Shown here: one piece after another, positions 15,485 through 22,687 of the stretch
Position numbering within the stretch: the stretch's first letter is position 1
How the letters are laid out: each line of letters starts with the position of its first letter
Virus record (IMG/VR): IMGVR_UViG_3300021960_000280
Location: 1 to 33,676 of that record
Source: a virus
Direction: 5' to 3' (one strand)
DNA length: 33,676 bases
Notes under the pieces: model-generated
The model's database searches: none
The model's input: the letters and a program-made list of their open reading frames with translations, nothing else
What the model was told of the DNA's origin: nothing
Made by a program: the position numbers and the translations under genes

Positions 15485-15791
15485 CTTCTAATTCATTTAA
15501 TTGATCAGATAATGATACTTGTTCATCTATTGATACTTGTAAAGGTGAATTTTTTGAACCGTTACCATCTTGATAAATTACTCTTACATTACCAAGAATA
15601 GGCGTTTGTACACCGCCTTCTCTTTCTTCTTTTGACACAGACTGACTAATAAATCCGTTATTCTCATACTGGTCTTTATTTTCAGTATCAATAAAAGTGG
15701 TGAGATCGAGATAAGTACCTTTTTCACCTTTGTATAATCTTTCTTTATCAATCTTAGTTACATCTATTCGTACGCTTAATCCTACACGCAT
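15468..15791 (-). CDS. Single-stranded DNA-binding-like protein with acidic tip
   Basis: This 107-residue protein starts at 15791 after AAGGAGAAATAAT. The N-terminus (VRIDVTKIDKERLYKGEKGT then YLDLTTFID) and the SQSVSKEEREGGVQTPILGN segment are typical of a widespread phage family that I regard as OB-fold SSB-like. It ends ELEDDIPF, matching the DDIPF tip with which bacterial SSB recruits partners. It sits between exonuclease and nuclease genes. Confidence 0.7.
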   Translation of the reverse strand: MRVGLSVRIDVTKIDKERLYKGEKGTYLDLTTFIDTENKDQYENNGFISQSVSKEEREGGVQTPILGNVRVIYQDGNGSKNSPLQVSIDEQVSLSDQLNELEDDIPF

Positions 15792-15792
15792 A

Positions 15793-16350
15793 TTATTTCT
15801 CCTTATTGTATTTTGGTTTTCTAGACCATCGTTTTGGTTCTTTATCGGTATTTAAACATTCCATAAACTCTAACGCATATGGAGTGTACCACTCGATAAA
15901 GTCTTTATCATAGTTTACCAGTTCAGTGTGTGTTTCATTCGGTGTCCATACGAAGAAATAACAAGCATCAGTTTTCGTACAGCACATTTGAAGTTGCATT
16001 TGAAACCAGTATCGTTCTGGTATACCATCATAAATCTGTTGTGTGAACGGGCATTTAATCTCCACAGGAATACCTCTAAGATACGCATCTGGAGATGCGC
16101 CAAAAGGTAAACTATCATGCACGACTAATTTATTACCTGATTCACATATTTCTGATTGTTCTAATTCAAAACGAGAGAGAGCAATATGTTCGTTTGCAGA
16201 ACCATAAGCTGTCATCTCATTTCCCTCAAATGGAGGTTCTCTAAATGTGAGTTGTCTCCATAACTTTTTACGATCATATATTGCACTCCATGCTCTAGAT
16301 GCAGTGATGATATTATGTCGTCTATTATCTTTAAGATGTTCTGAGTTCAT
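15793..16350 (-). CDS. YqaJ/lambda-exonuclease-type recombinase exonuclease
   Basis: This protein (185 residues from ATG 16350; a TTG at 16356 is an alternative) has the YqaJ motifs in order: ITASRAWSAI, GSANEHIALSRFE, LPFGASPDAYLRG, PVEIKCP and WFQMQLQMCCT. Asp of SPDAY with Glu and Lys of VEIKCP form the PD-(D/E)XK metal site. It degrades one strand of double-stranded ends to load the annealing protein encoded just upstream, whose gene it overlaps. Confidence 0.85.
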   Translation of the reverse strand: MNSEHLKDNRRHNIITASRAWSAIYDRKKLWRQLTFREPPFEGNEMTAYGSANEHIALSRFELEQSEICESGNKLVVHDSLPFGASPDAYLRGIPVEIKCPFTQQIYDGIPERYWFQMQLQMCCTKTDACYFFVWTPNETHTELVNYDKDFIEWYTPYALEFMECLNTDKEPKRWSRKPKYNKEK

Positions 16351-16834
16351 TTGCAAAGTCTCGTAATTGTTCTTTTTCAGATGGGTTCATTCTAAAGAAA
16401 AATTCTTTAAGGTTACCTTCTTGATGTGCTTTTACCATACCCTCTTTAAGTTCTTTTTCTTTTTCTTCAGATAACGGTTCTATCTTAACTTCTTTTTGTA
16501 CAATTGCATTACCAACTTCGTCTGCAGATGCAACAGATGTATCTATACCAACCCCAAAGATACCAAGCGCACGTCCAATTGCGCTTGTCTCACAGTTTTC
16601 GATATAAGAAGTCTTGTTAATAAATGTAGAACCTTCTTTCTCATACGCATGACCTACTGCAACAATTTGATTGTTTACTACGATCTGCGCTCTAAAGACA
16701 CAAGTACCCATTTCATTAGATAACATCTCTGTAAGAATAGACGCATCTTTATAGTTTTCTCTAAAGTATCTAATACGTTCATTAACCTCAACGTACTCTT
16801 TACCTTTAATATTTACTGATTTTAGTTTAGTCAT
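16331..16834 (-). CDS. ERF-type single-strand annealing recombinase
   Basis: ATG 16834 has AGGAG seven bases upstream, so I discard longer in-frame extensions. The 167-residue product has NERIRYFRENYKDASI, QIVVNNQIVAVGHAYEKEG, then SYIENCETSAIGRALGIFG and SADEVGNA. ETSAIGRAL is the hallmark of ERF-superfamily annealing proteins. It would pair complementary single strands made by the YqaJ exonuclease during recombination-dependent replication or circularisation. Confidence 0.8.
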   Translation of the reverse strand: MTKLKSVNIKGKEYVEVNERIRYFRENYKDASILTEMLSNEMGTCVFRAQIVVNNQIVAVGHAYEKEGSTFINKTSYIENCETSAIGRALGIFGVGIDTSVASADEVGNAIVQKEVKIEPLSEEKEKELKEGMVKAHQEGNLKEFFFRMNPSEKEQLRDFANELRTS

Positions 16835-16946
16835 TAGACTTCTCCTTCTGTTCTTGTTCTTGTTGTTGAATTTTTGCAAGGGCTGCATCATTATCTGCTT
16901 GAAACTCTGCGTTCCATTCTTGTAATAGTTCTATAAATTTATCCAT
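16827..16946 (-). CDS. Small acidic/Gln-rich helical protein (39 aa)
   Basis: ATG 16946 follows AGGAGTAGTGAT and the frame stops at TAA 16827-16829, overlapping the ERF gene start by eight bases. The product is a single charged helix: MDKFIELLQEWNAEFQADND then AALAKIQQQEQEQKEKSND. A good ribosome binding site and overlaps with both neighbours make it credible. Function unknown. Confidence 0.6.
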   Translation of the reverse strand: MDKFIELLQEWNAEFQADNDAALAKIQQQEQEQKEKSND

Positions 16947-17062
16947 ATCACTACTCCTAATCCTATGATTAATGTTAATAATATTAATTTATCTTGACGG
17001 TTCTTACGATGAATCTCTTGTTGATATTCTTGACGCTCTCTCCAGTGATTAAACTCTTTCAT
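16931..17062 (-). CDS. Small single-TM protein (43 aa)
   Basis: ATG 17062 follows AAGGAGAATAAGT; stop is TAG 16931-16933. The N-terminal half is basic and polar (HWRERQEYQQEIHRKNRQDK) and the C-terminal half is one transmembrane helix (LILLTLIIGLGVVIWINL). It overlaps the next gene by 16 bases. Early membrane microproteins of phages can act in superinfection exclusion or host takeover; here that is only a possibility. Confidence 0.6.
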   Translation of the reverse strand: MKEFNHWRERQEYQQEIHRKNRQDKLILLTLIIGLGVVIWINL

Positions 17063-17064
17063 AC

Positions 17065-17256
17065 TTATTCTCCTTGTAAGTATTTAATATATGTTTCTGC
17101 GTGATCTTCTGTATCAAACGATTCTAAGTATAGACCATTTTCAAAGACCATGTAAATTTTTTCTTCGTTATCGTATTTAATGTCGAATACTGCAGGTGGT
17201 TGTTTTTCCAACCACCCATCATAATCAGTCAACCAACTATCGTATGTTCGTGTCAT
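17065..17256 (-). CDS. Small hypothetical protein (63 aa)
   Basis: ATG 17256 has AGGAG six bases upstream; the GTG just before it is less well placed. The sequence has an aromatic-rich N-terminus (YDSWLTDYDGWLEKQPPAVF), then a strand pair (KIYMVFENGLYLESFD) and a helix DHAETYIKYLQ. No family recognised. It is in the leftward early operon with two bases to the next gene. Confidence 0.6.
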   Translation of the reverse strand: MTRTYDSWLTDYDGWLEKQPPAVFDIKYDNEEKIYMVFENGLYLESFDTEDHAETYIKYLQGE

Positions 17257-17266
17257 CACTCTCTCC

Positions 17267-17425
17267 TTATTTAAGTAATGCGTATTGAATTAAAATTTGT
17301 AAGTGCAGTTTATGTGGGTTATCTTTTTCTACTCTTTTAGACAACCTACGCATTGCGTTTACTGTTTCTTGATCTCTATCTTCGCAGATCTTGTTTACTA
17401 TTTCTTGTGCAGTTAAAGTTCTCAT
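17267..17425 (-). CDS. Small helical protein (52 aa)
   Basis: ATG 17425 overlaps the stop of the first early gene (TAATG). The frame ends at TAA 17267-17269. The product is helical and charged (LTAQEIVNKICEDRDQETVN, then RRLSKRVEKDNPHKL). AAGAGTAAG upstream is a modest ribosome binding site, but the one-base overlap supports coupling. Function unknown. Confidence 0.55.
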   Translation of the reverse strand: MRTLTAQEIVNKICEDRDQETVNAMRRLSKRVEKDNPHKLHLQILIQYALLK

Positions 17426-17613
17426 TATCTTACTCTTTTCTTAAATGCAATCCAGTATGCTTCATCTATCGGTAACTCGTATGAGGTTTTAAGACCTTTG
17501 AGTTTGAAGATAAGTGAATCACCTTGTAAGGTAACTATGATGTTACGGTTACCTCTTTCAAACTTAACTACGTCTGTTTCTCTTGTTATTGGTTTTGTTA
17601 ATTTTGTTGCCAT
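17425..17613 (-). CDS. First leftward early gene, small hypothetical protein (62 aa)
   Basis: ATG 17613 follows AAGGAGAGAAAA. The protein is basic and beta-rich (VKFERGNRNIIVTLQGDSLI, then FKLKGLKTSYELP) with a C-terminal helix EAYWIAFKKRV. It resembles small phage nucleic-acid-binding or host-takeover proteins in character only. It is the promoter-proximal gene of the leftward operon. Confidence 0.6.
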   Translation of the reverse strand: MATKLTKPITRETDVVKFERGNRNIIVTLQGDSLIFKLKGLKTSYELPIDEAYWIAFKKRVR

Positions 17614-17648
17614 TTTTCTCTCCTTATTTATTTAACCTACATACATAT

Positions 17649-17676
17649 ATTACCATAACTGGCTACAATTGCAAGT
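17649..17676 (-). promoter_or_regulatory. Leftward early promoter
   Basis: On the minus strand a TTGCAA (17676-17671) is separated by 16 bases from TAATAT (17654-17649), with TGG immediately before the -10, an extended -10 element. It would start transcription about 25-30 bases before the first leftward ribosome binding site. Match to consensus is moderate; placement between divergent operons is strong support. Confidence 0.55.
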
Positions 17677-17679
17677 CTT

Positions 17680-17710
17680 TTATAAAGTTTTTTTATAAAT
17701 ATTTTATAAA
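17680..17710. repeat. Three TTTTATAAA repeats between early promoters (operator candidates)
   Basis: TTTTATAAA occurs at 17680-17688, 17693-17701 and 17702-17710. Each contains the palindrome TTTATAAA. They lie between the two divergent early promoters, where lambdoid phages keep Cro/CI operators. The Cro-like gene at 18009 is a candidate binder. AT-richness means chance repetition is possible. Confidence 0.4.
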
Positions 17711-17717
17711 ATAGTTA

Positions 17718-17746
17718 TTGACTTATATAAAATAATACTTTATTCT
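17718..17746 (+). promoter_or_regulatory. Rightward early promoter
   Basis: TTGACT at 17718-17723, a 17-base spacer and TATTCT at 17741-17746 make a good sigma70-type promoter. The start site would be near 17753, with AAGGAG and ATG 17774 following. The string TATTGACTTAT around the -35 is identical to that at the late promoter (23795-23805). Confidence 0.7.
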
Positions 17747-17773
17747 TGTCATGTATTAACTAAGGAGAGTAAT

Positions 17774-18019
17774 ATGAAAACAGAATTTAAAGTAGTACAT
17801 CAAGTTCCAGAACTAGAAGAATTACAAAAGTTTGTAGGTGGTTATGTAGAAGCATTAACTTTAAGTAATGGTGATGTATTATATGTATGCGAAGATGGTA
17901 AACTATTAAATTTACCAGTAAATAAAATGGCAACTGCATTTTGGGTTGCTAGTTGGGGTTCGGAAGAAGAAATTCTTGGAAACACTTTATATCATTTAAG
18001 GAGAAGACATGAAGTATGA
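17774..18019 (+). CDS. DUF3846-like protein, first rightward early gene
   Basis: This 81-residue protein starts after AAGGAGAGTAAT. VGGYVEALTLSNGDVLYVCE then DGKLLNLPVN, with a later GNTL, matches the pattern of DUF3846, a small phage and plasmid family of unknown function. The end overlaps the HTH gene by 11 bases. Being promoter-proximal it is probably made very early. Confidence 0.6.
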   Translation: MKTEFKVVHQVPELEELQKFVGGYVEALTLSNGDVLYVCEDGKLLNLPVNKMATAFWVASWGSEEEILGNTLYHLRRRHEV

Positions 18020-18239
18020 AGACGCAATAAAATTATTTAATAACAGTGCAAGGGAAATGGGAGAGACTCTAGGTGTCTCCCAACCTGCAGTTCAATATTG
18101 GAAGAAGACTGGGGAAATTCCTAAAGTTCGTCAACAACAAATTGAGTTACTAAGGCAAAGTGCAAACAGTAAAAAAGAATATTATAGTGATGGCAAGAAA
18201 GTAAGTAAATCTGTATTTTACAAATTAATGAACTGGTAG
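18009..18239 (+). CDS. Cro/YdaS-like helix-turn-helix regulator
   Basis: This 76-residue protein has an HTH at about residues 13-34: SAREMGETLGVSQPAVQYWK, followed by KTGEIPKVRQQQIELL, the typical Cro/YdaS wing-helix arrangement. Cro-like proteins repress early promoters by binding palindromic operators. The TTTTATAAA repeats 300 bases upstream are candidate targets. No CI-type repressor partner is visible in the window. Confidence 0.75.
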   Translation: MKYEDAIKLFNNSAREMGETLGVSQPAVQYWKKTGEIPKVRQQQIELLRQSANSKKEYYSDGKKVSKSVFYKLMNW

Positions 18240-18243
18240 GTTT

Positions 18244-18405
18244 ATGAAGTGGTATGAATATATAGTTATCGATGATGACGGAGTTCCAATTCGTAAGTTT
18301 ACCAATATAAAACTTGCAAAGGAATATATTCGCATTAGACCTGAATTTAAAATATTAAAGGTTTCTCATGATTGGATTGAGGAAGTTGGGGAGTGTTTAT
18401 TTTGA
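18244..18405 (+). CDS. Small hypothetical protein (53 aa)
   Basis: ATG 18244 to TGA 18403-18405 encodes a protein beginning MKWYEYIVIDDDGVPIRKFT, followed by a helix LAKEYIRIRPEFKIL and an acidic end. It fills the gap between the HTH and initiator genes, with AACTGGTAGG upstream of the start and a TTGA overlap with the next gene. Function unknown. Confidence 0.6.
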   Translation: MKWYEYIVIDDDGVPIRKFTNIKLAKEYIRIRPEFKILKVSHDWIEEVGECLF

Positions 18406-18992
18406 GAATTAAAAATTGGGATAAGTTTCAACATTATAAGCCTATGAACGCAAAATATAAAAAACAAATGACGTGGTTAAAGTTATATGGTGGGGATATT
18501 TTAAACGATTTAGAATGGTTTGAATTATCAGATACACATAAAGCTATCTATATAGAACTACTTTGTCTTGCAAGTCAACATGAAGGTAATTTACCAGATA
18601 TGAAGAAGATTTGTTTTAGACTTAGAAGATCTGTAGATCAGGTAGAGACTGCGTTTAAAGCATTAGAACATTGGTTGGAAGACGGTGTATATACAGCGTA
18701 TATACCAGAGTATAGTAGAGAAGAGAAGAAAAGAGGTACTTCTATACGTTTTGAAGAGTTTTGGAAATCATTATTACCTAAGCGCAGAAACAACAGGGTT
18801 GGTTGTCTCGACAAATGGGAGATACATAACCTTGATGAAAAAGCAGATGATATTATCCGTTGGGTAAAAAAGATGAATATAACTAAAGAATGGAAAGACG
18901 GTTTTAATCCAAGTCCTGAAGTTATCATTAATCAGAGACGATGGGAAGATGGAGTCATAAACATTAATAGATTTAAAGGAAATATGCTATGA
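18402..18992 (+). CDS. Replication initiation protein (phage O/DnaD-like)
   Basis: I place the start at TTG 18402, nine bases after GGGGAG; a GTG at 18393 would sit on that site. The product (about 196 residues) then begins with RIKNWDKFQHYK, the usual start of phage winged-helix initiators. An N-terminal winged-helix region (DTHKAIYIELLCLASQHEGN then LPDMKKICFRL) is followed by RFEEFWKSLLPKRRNN, a segment seen in O-like proteins. It should bind the origin and recruit the helicase encoded next. Confidence 0.65.
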   Translation: MRIKNWDKFQHYKPMNAKYKKQMTWLKLYGGDILNDLEWFELSDTHKAIYIELLCLASQHEGNLPDMKKICFRLRRSVDQVETAFKALEHWLEDGVYTAYIPEYSREEKKRGTSIRFEEFWKSLLPKRRNNRVGCLDKWEIHNLDEKADDIIRWVKKMNITKEWKDGFNPSPEVIINQRRWEDGVININRFKGNML

Positions 18993-19888
18993 ATGTCGGA
19001 GAGATGATGGATCGTATTATAGTCACTAAAGAAATGGTAGATGAAACCAACGGAGAACACATTGTTACTGACTATAAAGTAAAATCAACAGATGGTTATT
19101 TAGAACAACTTAAAAAGTTTTATAAAGAGGAAAGAGGTTCAGGATATTCATTGCCTTGGATAAAACTAGAAAGTAATTTTGGTATTCGCAAGGGAGAGCT
19201 TACAGTTTTTACTGGTGTATCTGGTCATGGCAAAAGCATGATGTTATCACAAATCAGTTTATATTTAATGCACATGACTAAAGTGCTTATAGCCAGTATG
19301 GAGATGAAACCTGTACTTACTTTAAGTCGTATGGTTCAGCAAAGATTAGGTGATCCAAATCCTACAGAAAAATATTTAGAAGAGTTTTGTGAACATTACA
19401 GAGATAAACTTTATATCTATGATCAACAAGGAGTAACCCAGTCTGCTGATATGTTTGCAATGTTAGCTTATGGAAAGCTTGTTCTTGACATAGATGTATT
19501 TGTCATAGATAGCCTTATGAAAATTTCTGACGTGGCTGAAGATAATTACGAACAGCAAAAAGTTTTTATTGATCGACTTGCATCATATTGTAGAGACTTA
19601 GACATTCACGTCTTTTTAGTTTGCCATACCAGAAAAATGGGCGATGAAAGTCAAAGACCTGACGCAACAAATATTATGGGTTCATCTCATATTAGAAACC
19701 TTAGTGACAATATAGTTTTGTGCTTTAGAGATCGTAGTGTTGCTGAAAGGATTGCTGAGGGAGATGTAGAAGCAAAAGATTTACCAACTGCATATTTGTT
19801 TGTACAGAAACAACGAAATCATACATGGGAAGGTGGATTACCATTATGGTTTAATGAAAAATCATTAACATTTAAGGAGACGAGATGA
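18989..19888 (+). CDS. DnaB/Twinkle-type replicative helicase (RecA-like ATPase)
   Basis: This 299-residue single-domain protein has Walker A GVSGHGKSM near residue 74, KVLIASMEMKP (motif 1a), Walker B-like DVFVIDSLMKIS around residue 173 and HVFLVCHTRK (about 205) with GSSHIRNLSDNIVLCFRD after it. This order matches the C-terminal DnaB/gp4 helicase domain; no primase or DnaB N-terminal domain is present. It overlaps the initiator gene by four bases (ATGA), fitting a loader-helicase pair. Confidence 0.85.
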   Translation: MNVGEMMDRIIVTKEMVDETNGEHIVTDYKVKSTDGYLEQLKKFYKEERGSGYSLPWIKLESNFGIRKGELTVFTGVSGHGKSMMLSQISLYLMHMTKVLIASMEMKPVLTLSRMVQQRLGDPNPTEKYLEEFCEHYRDKLYIYDQQGVTQSADMFAMLAYGKLVLDIDVFVIDSLMKISDVAEDNYEQQKVFIDRLASYCRDLDIHVFLVCHTRKMGDESQRPDATNIMGSSHIRNLSDNIVLCFRDRSVAERIAEGDVEAKDLPTAYLFVQKQRNHTWEGGLPLWFNEKSLTFKETR

Positions 19889-20043
19889 CTATAAATGAAG
19901 TAGTAGAAAAACTTGCAAAAGAGTTTAACTCAACAACATATAGAATAAAAAATAAGAATGGAGTAGTATTAAAGTTTGTAAAAAATGGTGTGAATATGGA
20001 GGTGCAAAGTGAAATTAAAAAAAACACTTCATGTGACAGATAA
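19885..20043 (+). CDS. Small hypothetical protein (52 aa)
   Basis: ATG 19885 overlaps the helicase stop (ATGA) and follows AAGGAGACGAG. The frame ends at TAA 20041-20043, 35 bases inside the NinB gene. The sequence is basic with a helix NEVVEKLAKEF and strands YRIKNKNGVVLKFVKNG. Small proteins at this place may assist replication, but no family was recognised. Confidence 0.55.
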   Translation: MTINEVVEKLAKEFNSTTYRIKNKNGVVLKFVKNGVNMEVQSEIKKNTSCDR

Positions 20044-20362
20044 AAGTGACTATTTACAAGTCGCACTTGCAATGGTTACTTCTTTAGAAGAAGGAATCTA
20101 TGACATAATTATTATGGATAAAGACTTTGCAAGAAGTCATGACCAGAATAGTTTGTTATGGGGAGTAATTTATAAAGGACTTTCTGACACTACAGGCTAT
20201 TCACCAGAAGAATTACATGATTTATGCAGATCTAGATGGTTAGTTGATGAAGAAGGTGAGTTAATGTCTACTGCAAGTTTAACCAAGAAAGAGTTTAACG
20301 ATTACATTGACAAAATTATTAACTGGTCTAAATCGTTAGGAATTAAACTTGAAAAAGTCTGA
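20009..20362 (+). CDS. NinB-like recombination protein
   Basis: GTG 20009 has GGAGG six bases upstream. The 117-residue product contains DFARSHDQNSLLWGVIYKGL then DTTGYSPEELHDLCRSRWL, the core of the NinB/Orf family (RSxxQNxxxW and a helical 'TGYSxEELH'). Lambda NinB (Orf) binds single-stranded DNA and substitutes for RecFOR. It supports the phage recombination genes on the other strand. Confidence 0.75.
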   Translation: MKLKKTLHVTDKSDYLQVALAMVTSLEEGIYDIIIMDKDFARSHDQNSLLWGVIYKGLSDTTGYSPEELHDLCRSRWLVDEEGELMSTASLTKKEFNDYIDKIINWSKSLGIKLEKV

Positions 20363-20627
20363 AAAGGAATATCTTGAAAAACTTGTTGAATTTGGTTGTG
20401 TTGCTTGTAGAAAAGTTCATGGTGTTTATACTCAACCGTCTATTCATCATATACGAGCAGGTATGGGAATCGGACAACGGAACAGTACGAAGAATTGTTT
20501 GCCACTTTGCCCTTCACACCATCAGACTGGCGGTTATGGTGTTGCATTTCATGCCGGAAAAAAAGCATTTGAAGAAAAATATGGAACAGAACTAGAACTT
20601 TTAGATTGGTTGAAAGAGAGGTTGTGA
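20349..20627 (+). CDS. Ref-like HNH-type nuclease
   Basis: This 92-residue protein starts at TTG 20349, inside NinB, with TAGGA upstream. It has FGCVACRK, SIHHIRAG, LPLCPSHHQTGGYGVAFHAG and FEEKYG, the pattern of the RecA-dependent nuclease Ref family of phage P1 (PF16786), with paired cysteines and histidines for metal. It lies next to NinB, as recombination nucleases do in lambdoid nin regions. Confidence 0.75.
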   Translation: MKKSEKEYLEKLVEFGCVACRKVHGVYTQPSIHHIRAGMGIGQRNSTKNCLPLCPSHHQTGGYGVAFHAGKKAFEEKYGTELELLDWLKERL

Positions 20628-20824
20628 TGTTTGAATTTTGTTTAATTGTTTATTTAACAATGGAAGAACCAAAATATATAGGTAACTTTGAAAGTTGTGC
20701 AGTTGCTAATTTATATGTTGCAAAATATTATAAAGATGCTCCATATACAATATGTTTGCATGAAGATTATATTCATTTGCCAGACAACCTTATTAAAAGA
20801 GATGTTAATGTTTCAAGTGAATAA
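20627..20824 (+). CDS. Small conserved phage protein (65 aa)
   Basis: ATG 20627 overlaps the previous stop (TGATG) and follows GAGAGG. The protein begins MFEFCLIVYLTMEEPKYIGN and has FESCAVANLYVAKYY and CLHEDYIHLP. I recall similar 'LVVYLTM...F.SC..A..Y...CLHEDY' proteins in many phages, none with assigned function. Its end overlaps the start of the oxygenase gene. Confidence 0.65.
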   Translation: MFEFCLIVYLTMEEPKYIGNFESCAVANLYVAKYYKDAPYTICLHEDYIHLPDNLIKRDVNVSSE

Positions 20825-21413
20825 ATTATATCTTGATAACGATGAAATAGTTTCAAAATTATTTAAGTTAAAAAAATACTGGATAAAACGATTCAATGTG
20901 CCATTTTACACATTAGGACGTAATGCTTACCTTGATGGTAAAACAAATGATTATTATAAAAATATAAATGAAGTAAAACGTGAGTTATTGACTAATTTTC
21001 CTAGTGAGTATGTTCATATTATATTGCTGTTAGAACATTATTTAAATGAAAAGATATATATTCATCATGATTATGCTATACCATCGTTTCATATTTTTGA
21101 ATGTGATCCTGTGTTTTTAAATTTTCCAAGTAATTGGCACACAGACTATCCACATGAAACTTTAGGGTTAGGTAATAAGGATCATCATAGTTTTACTTAT
21201 GTGGTTAAAATTCCATCATCAGGAGCAGGACTAGAATATGAAGATAATGATGAAATTAAGTATTTAGAATATAGTCCATTTGATTTTATATTTCATAAAG
21301 GTAATTTTTTGCATAACATTGCACCATTAAAAAAATACAAACCAAATGAATACAGAATTACTTTACAAGGTCATATTATTAGACATAAAGACAAATTAAT
21401 AATGTTTTGGTAA
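20808..21413 (+). CDS. 2-oxoglutarate/Fe(II)-dependent oxygenase
   Basis: I place the start at ATG 20808 (201 residues); ATG 20802 is also possible. The earlier in-frame ATG at 20688 lies deep in the upstream gene. The 2OG-Fe(II) motifs are present: NWHTDYPHE (HxD) near residue 116, then FLHNIAPLKKYKPNEYRITL with the distal His and the Arg that binds 2-oxoglutarate. FYTLGRNAYLDG and PSFHIFECD precede it. It adjoins a TAGT-type glycosyltransferase, so a DNA-base hydroxylase is possible, but protein or small-molecule substrates are not excluded. Confidence 0.7.
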   Translation: MFQVNKLYLDNDEIVSKLFKLKKYWIKRFNVPFYTLGRNAYLDGKTNDYYKNINEVKRELLTNFPSEYVHIILLLEHYLNEKIYIHHDYAIPSFHIFECDPVFLNFPSNWHTDYPHETLGLGNKDHHSFTYVVKIPSSGAGLEYEDNDEIKYLEYSPFDFIFHKGNFLHNIAPLKKYKPNEYRITLQGHIIRHKDKLIMFW

Positions 21414-21442
21414 AATAAAACAATATAAAGTGGAGAGATAAA

Positions 21443-22687
21443 ATGAGTAATTATTTTAAAAATGAAGGACAAATTAATAAAGTAGAAAACCTAGATTTAT
21501 TTGGTGGGAATGAAACTTTTGATTCTAGTTTAACAAATACTAAAACTTACCTTACAAACCAAGCATATGAGTGGGAAGGTATGTTGGAATATAACAATAT
21601 ATTTCAAGAAGGCCCGGAATATTCAATAACTTTAAAGTTTAGAAATGAAAAAGATTTTCTAAAATGCAAAGAAGAAATAAGATCTAAACTATATAATGGA
21701 GAAGTGTTTCTTAATGGAACACAAGATAAAAAATTCAAACAAGCATGGTATCCACTTAGAGAACAACCAAGTGACCATGTGTATATATCAACTAATCCTA
21801 AAAATCCAAGATTTCCAATTTATATTGTTAGTAAAGGAAGATGGGAAACTAATCCAACAAGTCGTGCATTAATAGAAATGAATGTACCCTTTAAAGTCGT
21901 CATAGAAGAACCTGAGTTTGATAATTATGCAAAACTTGTAGGTGAAGAACGATTATTAATTCTTCCTGAAAAATACAAAAAAGAATACAACACATTTTGG
22001 GAAGATGATGATGGTCGAGTAGGGCCAGGAGCTGCAAGAAACTTTGCATGGGATCATTCTATACAAGAAGGTCATGATTGGCATTGGGTAATGGACGATA
22101 ACATAGGAAATTTTTACAGATTTAATAACAATGTTAGATCGCCTGTAAAAGACGGTACATTGTTTTATGCGTGTGAAGATTTTGTATTGCGTTATGAAAA
22201 CATTGCACAAGCAGGGCCTAACTACACAACATTTTGTCCTCCTGCAGAGGGTAGACCACCCATAATGATGAATACAAGGATATACAGTTGTCTTTTAATT
22301 AGGAACGATATGCCTTATAGATGGAGAGGTCGTTATAATGAAGATACTGATTTATCATTAAGAATGTTAAAAGATGGATATTGTACTGTACAGTTTAACT
22401 TTTTATTACAAGGCAAAATGGGTACTCAACAATTAAAAGGTGGTAACACTGAAGAGTTCTATGCAAACGAAGGTACAAAAAATAAGTCTCAGATGTTAGA
22501 AGATATGCACCCAGACGTTGCAAGTGTTGTATATAAATTTGGTAGATGGCATCATCATGTAGATTACACACCATTTAAAAATAACAAATTAAAAAGAAAA
22601 GAAGGTATAATCATTCCAGACAATAATGATAATTACAATATTATTAAAATAACTAAGGAAGAATATGGGAAAAGGAAGCTCACCTAG
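21443..22687 (+). CDS. TET/JBP-associated-type glycosyltransferase (TAGT-like)
   Basis: This 414-residue protein starts after TGGAGAGATAAA. A roughly 110-residue N-terminal region is followed by a GT-A-like domain: FPIYIVSKGRWETNPTSRAL at about 130, then GPGAARNFAWDHS, HWHWVMDDNIGNFYR (metal-binding DDN) near 215, RPPIMMNTRIYSCLLIRND and RYNEDTDLSLRMLKDGY (catalytic-type acidic cluster). These are the motifs I associate with TAGTs, which sugar-modify oxidised pyrimidines in phage DNA. The oxygenase gene just upstream fits that partnership. Confidence 0.75.
   Translation: MSNYFKNEGQINKVENLDLFGGNETFDSSLTNTKTYLTNQAYEWEGMLEYNNIFQEGPEYSITLKFRNEKDFLKCKEEIRSKLYNGEVFLNGTQDKKFKQAWYPLREQPSDHVYISTNPKNPRFPIYIVSKGRWETNPTSRALIEMNVPFKVVIEEPEFDNYAKLVGEERLLILPEKYKKEYNTFWEDDDGRVGPGAARNFAWDHSIQEGHDWHWVMDDNIGNFYRFNNNVRSPVKDGTLFYACEDFVLRYENIAQAGPNYTTFCPPAEGRPPIMMNTRIYSCLLIRNDMPYRWRGRYNEDTDLSLRMLKDGYCTVQFNFLLQGKMGTQQLKGGNTEEFYANEGTKNKSQMLEDMHPDVASVVYKFGRWHHHVDYTPFKNNKLKRKEGIIIPDNNDNYNIIKITKEEYGKRKLT

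Noticed and set aside
16835-16891. N-terminal extension of the ERF protein
   Set aside because: It overlaps a separate 39-residue gene, and the ATG at 16834 has a strong AGGAG at ideal spacing.
20688-20807. N-terminal extension of the 2OG oxygenase from ATG 20688
   Set aside because: It overlaps the well-supported 20627-20824 gene in another frame and adds 40 residues unlike the family; ATG 20808 is better placed.
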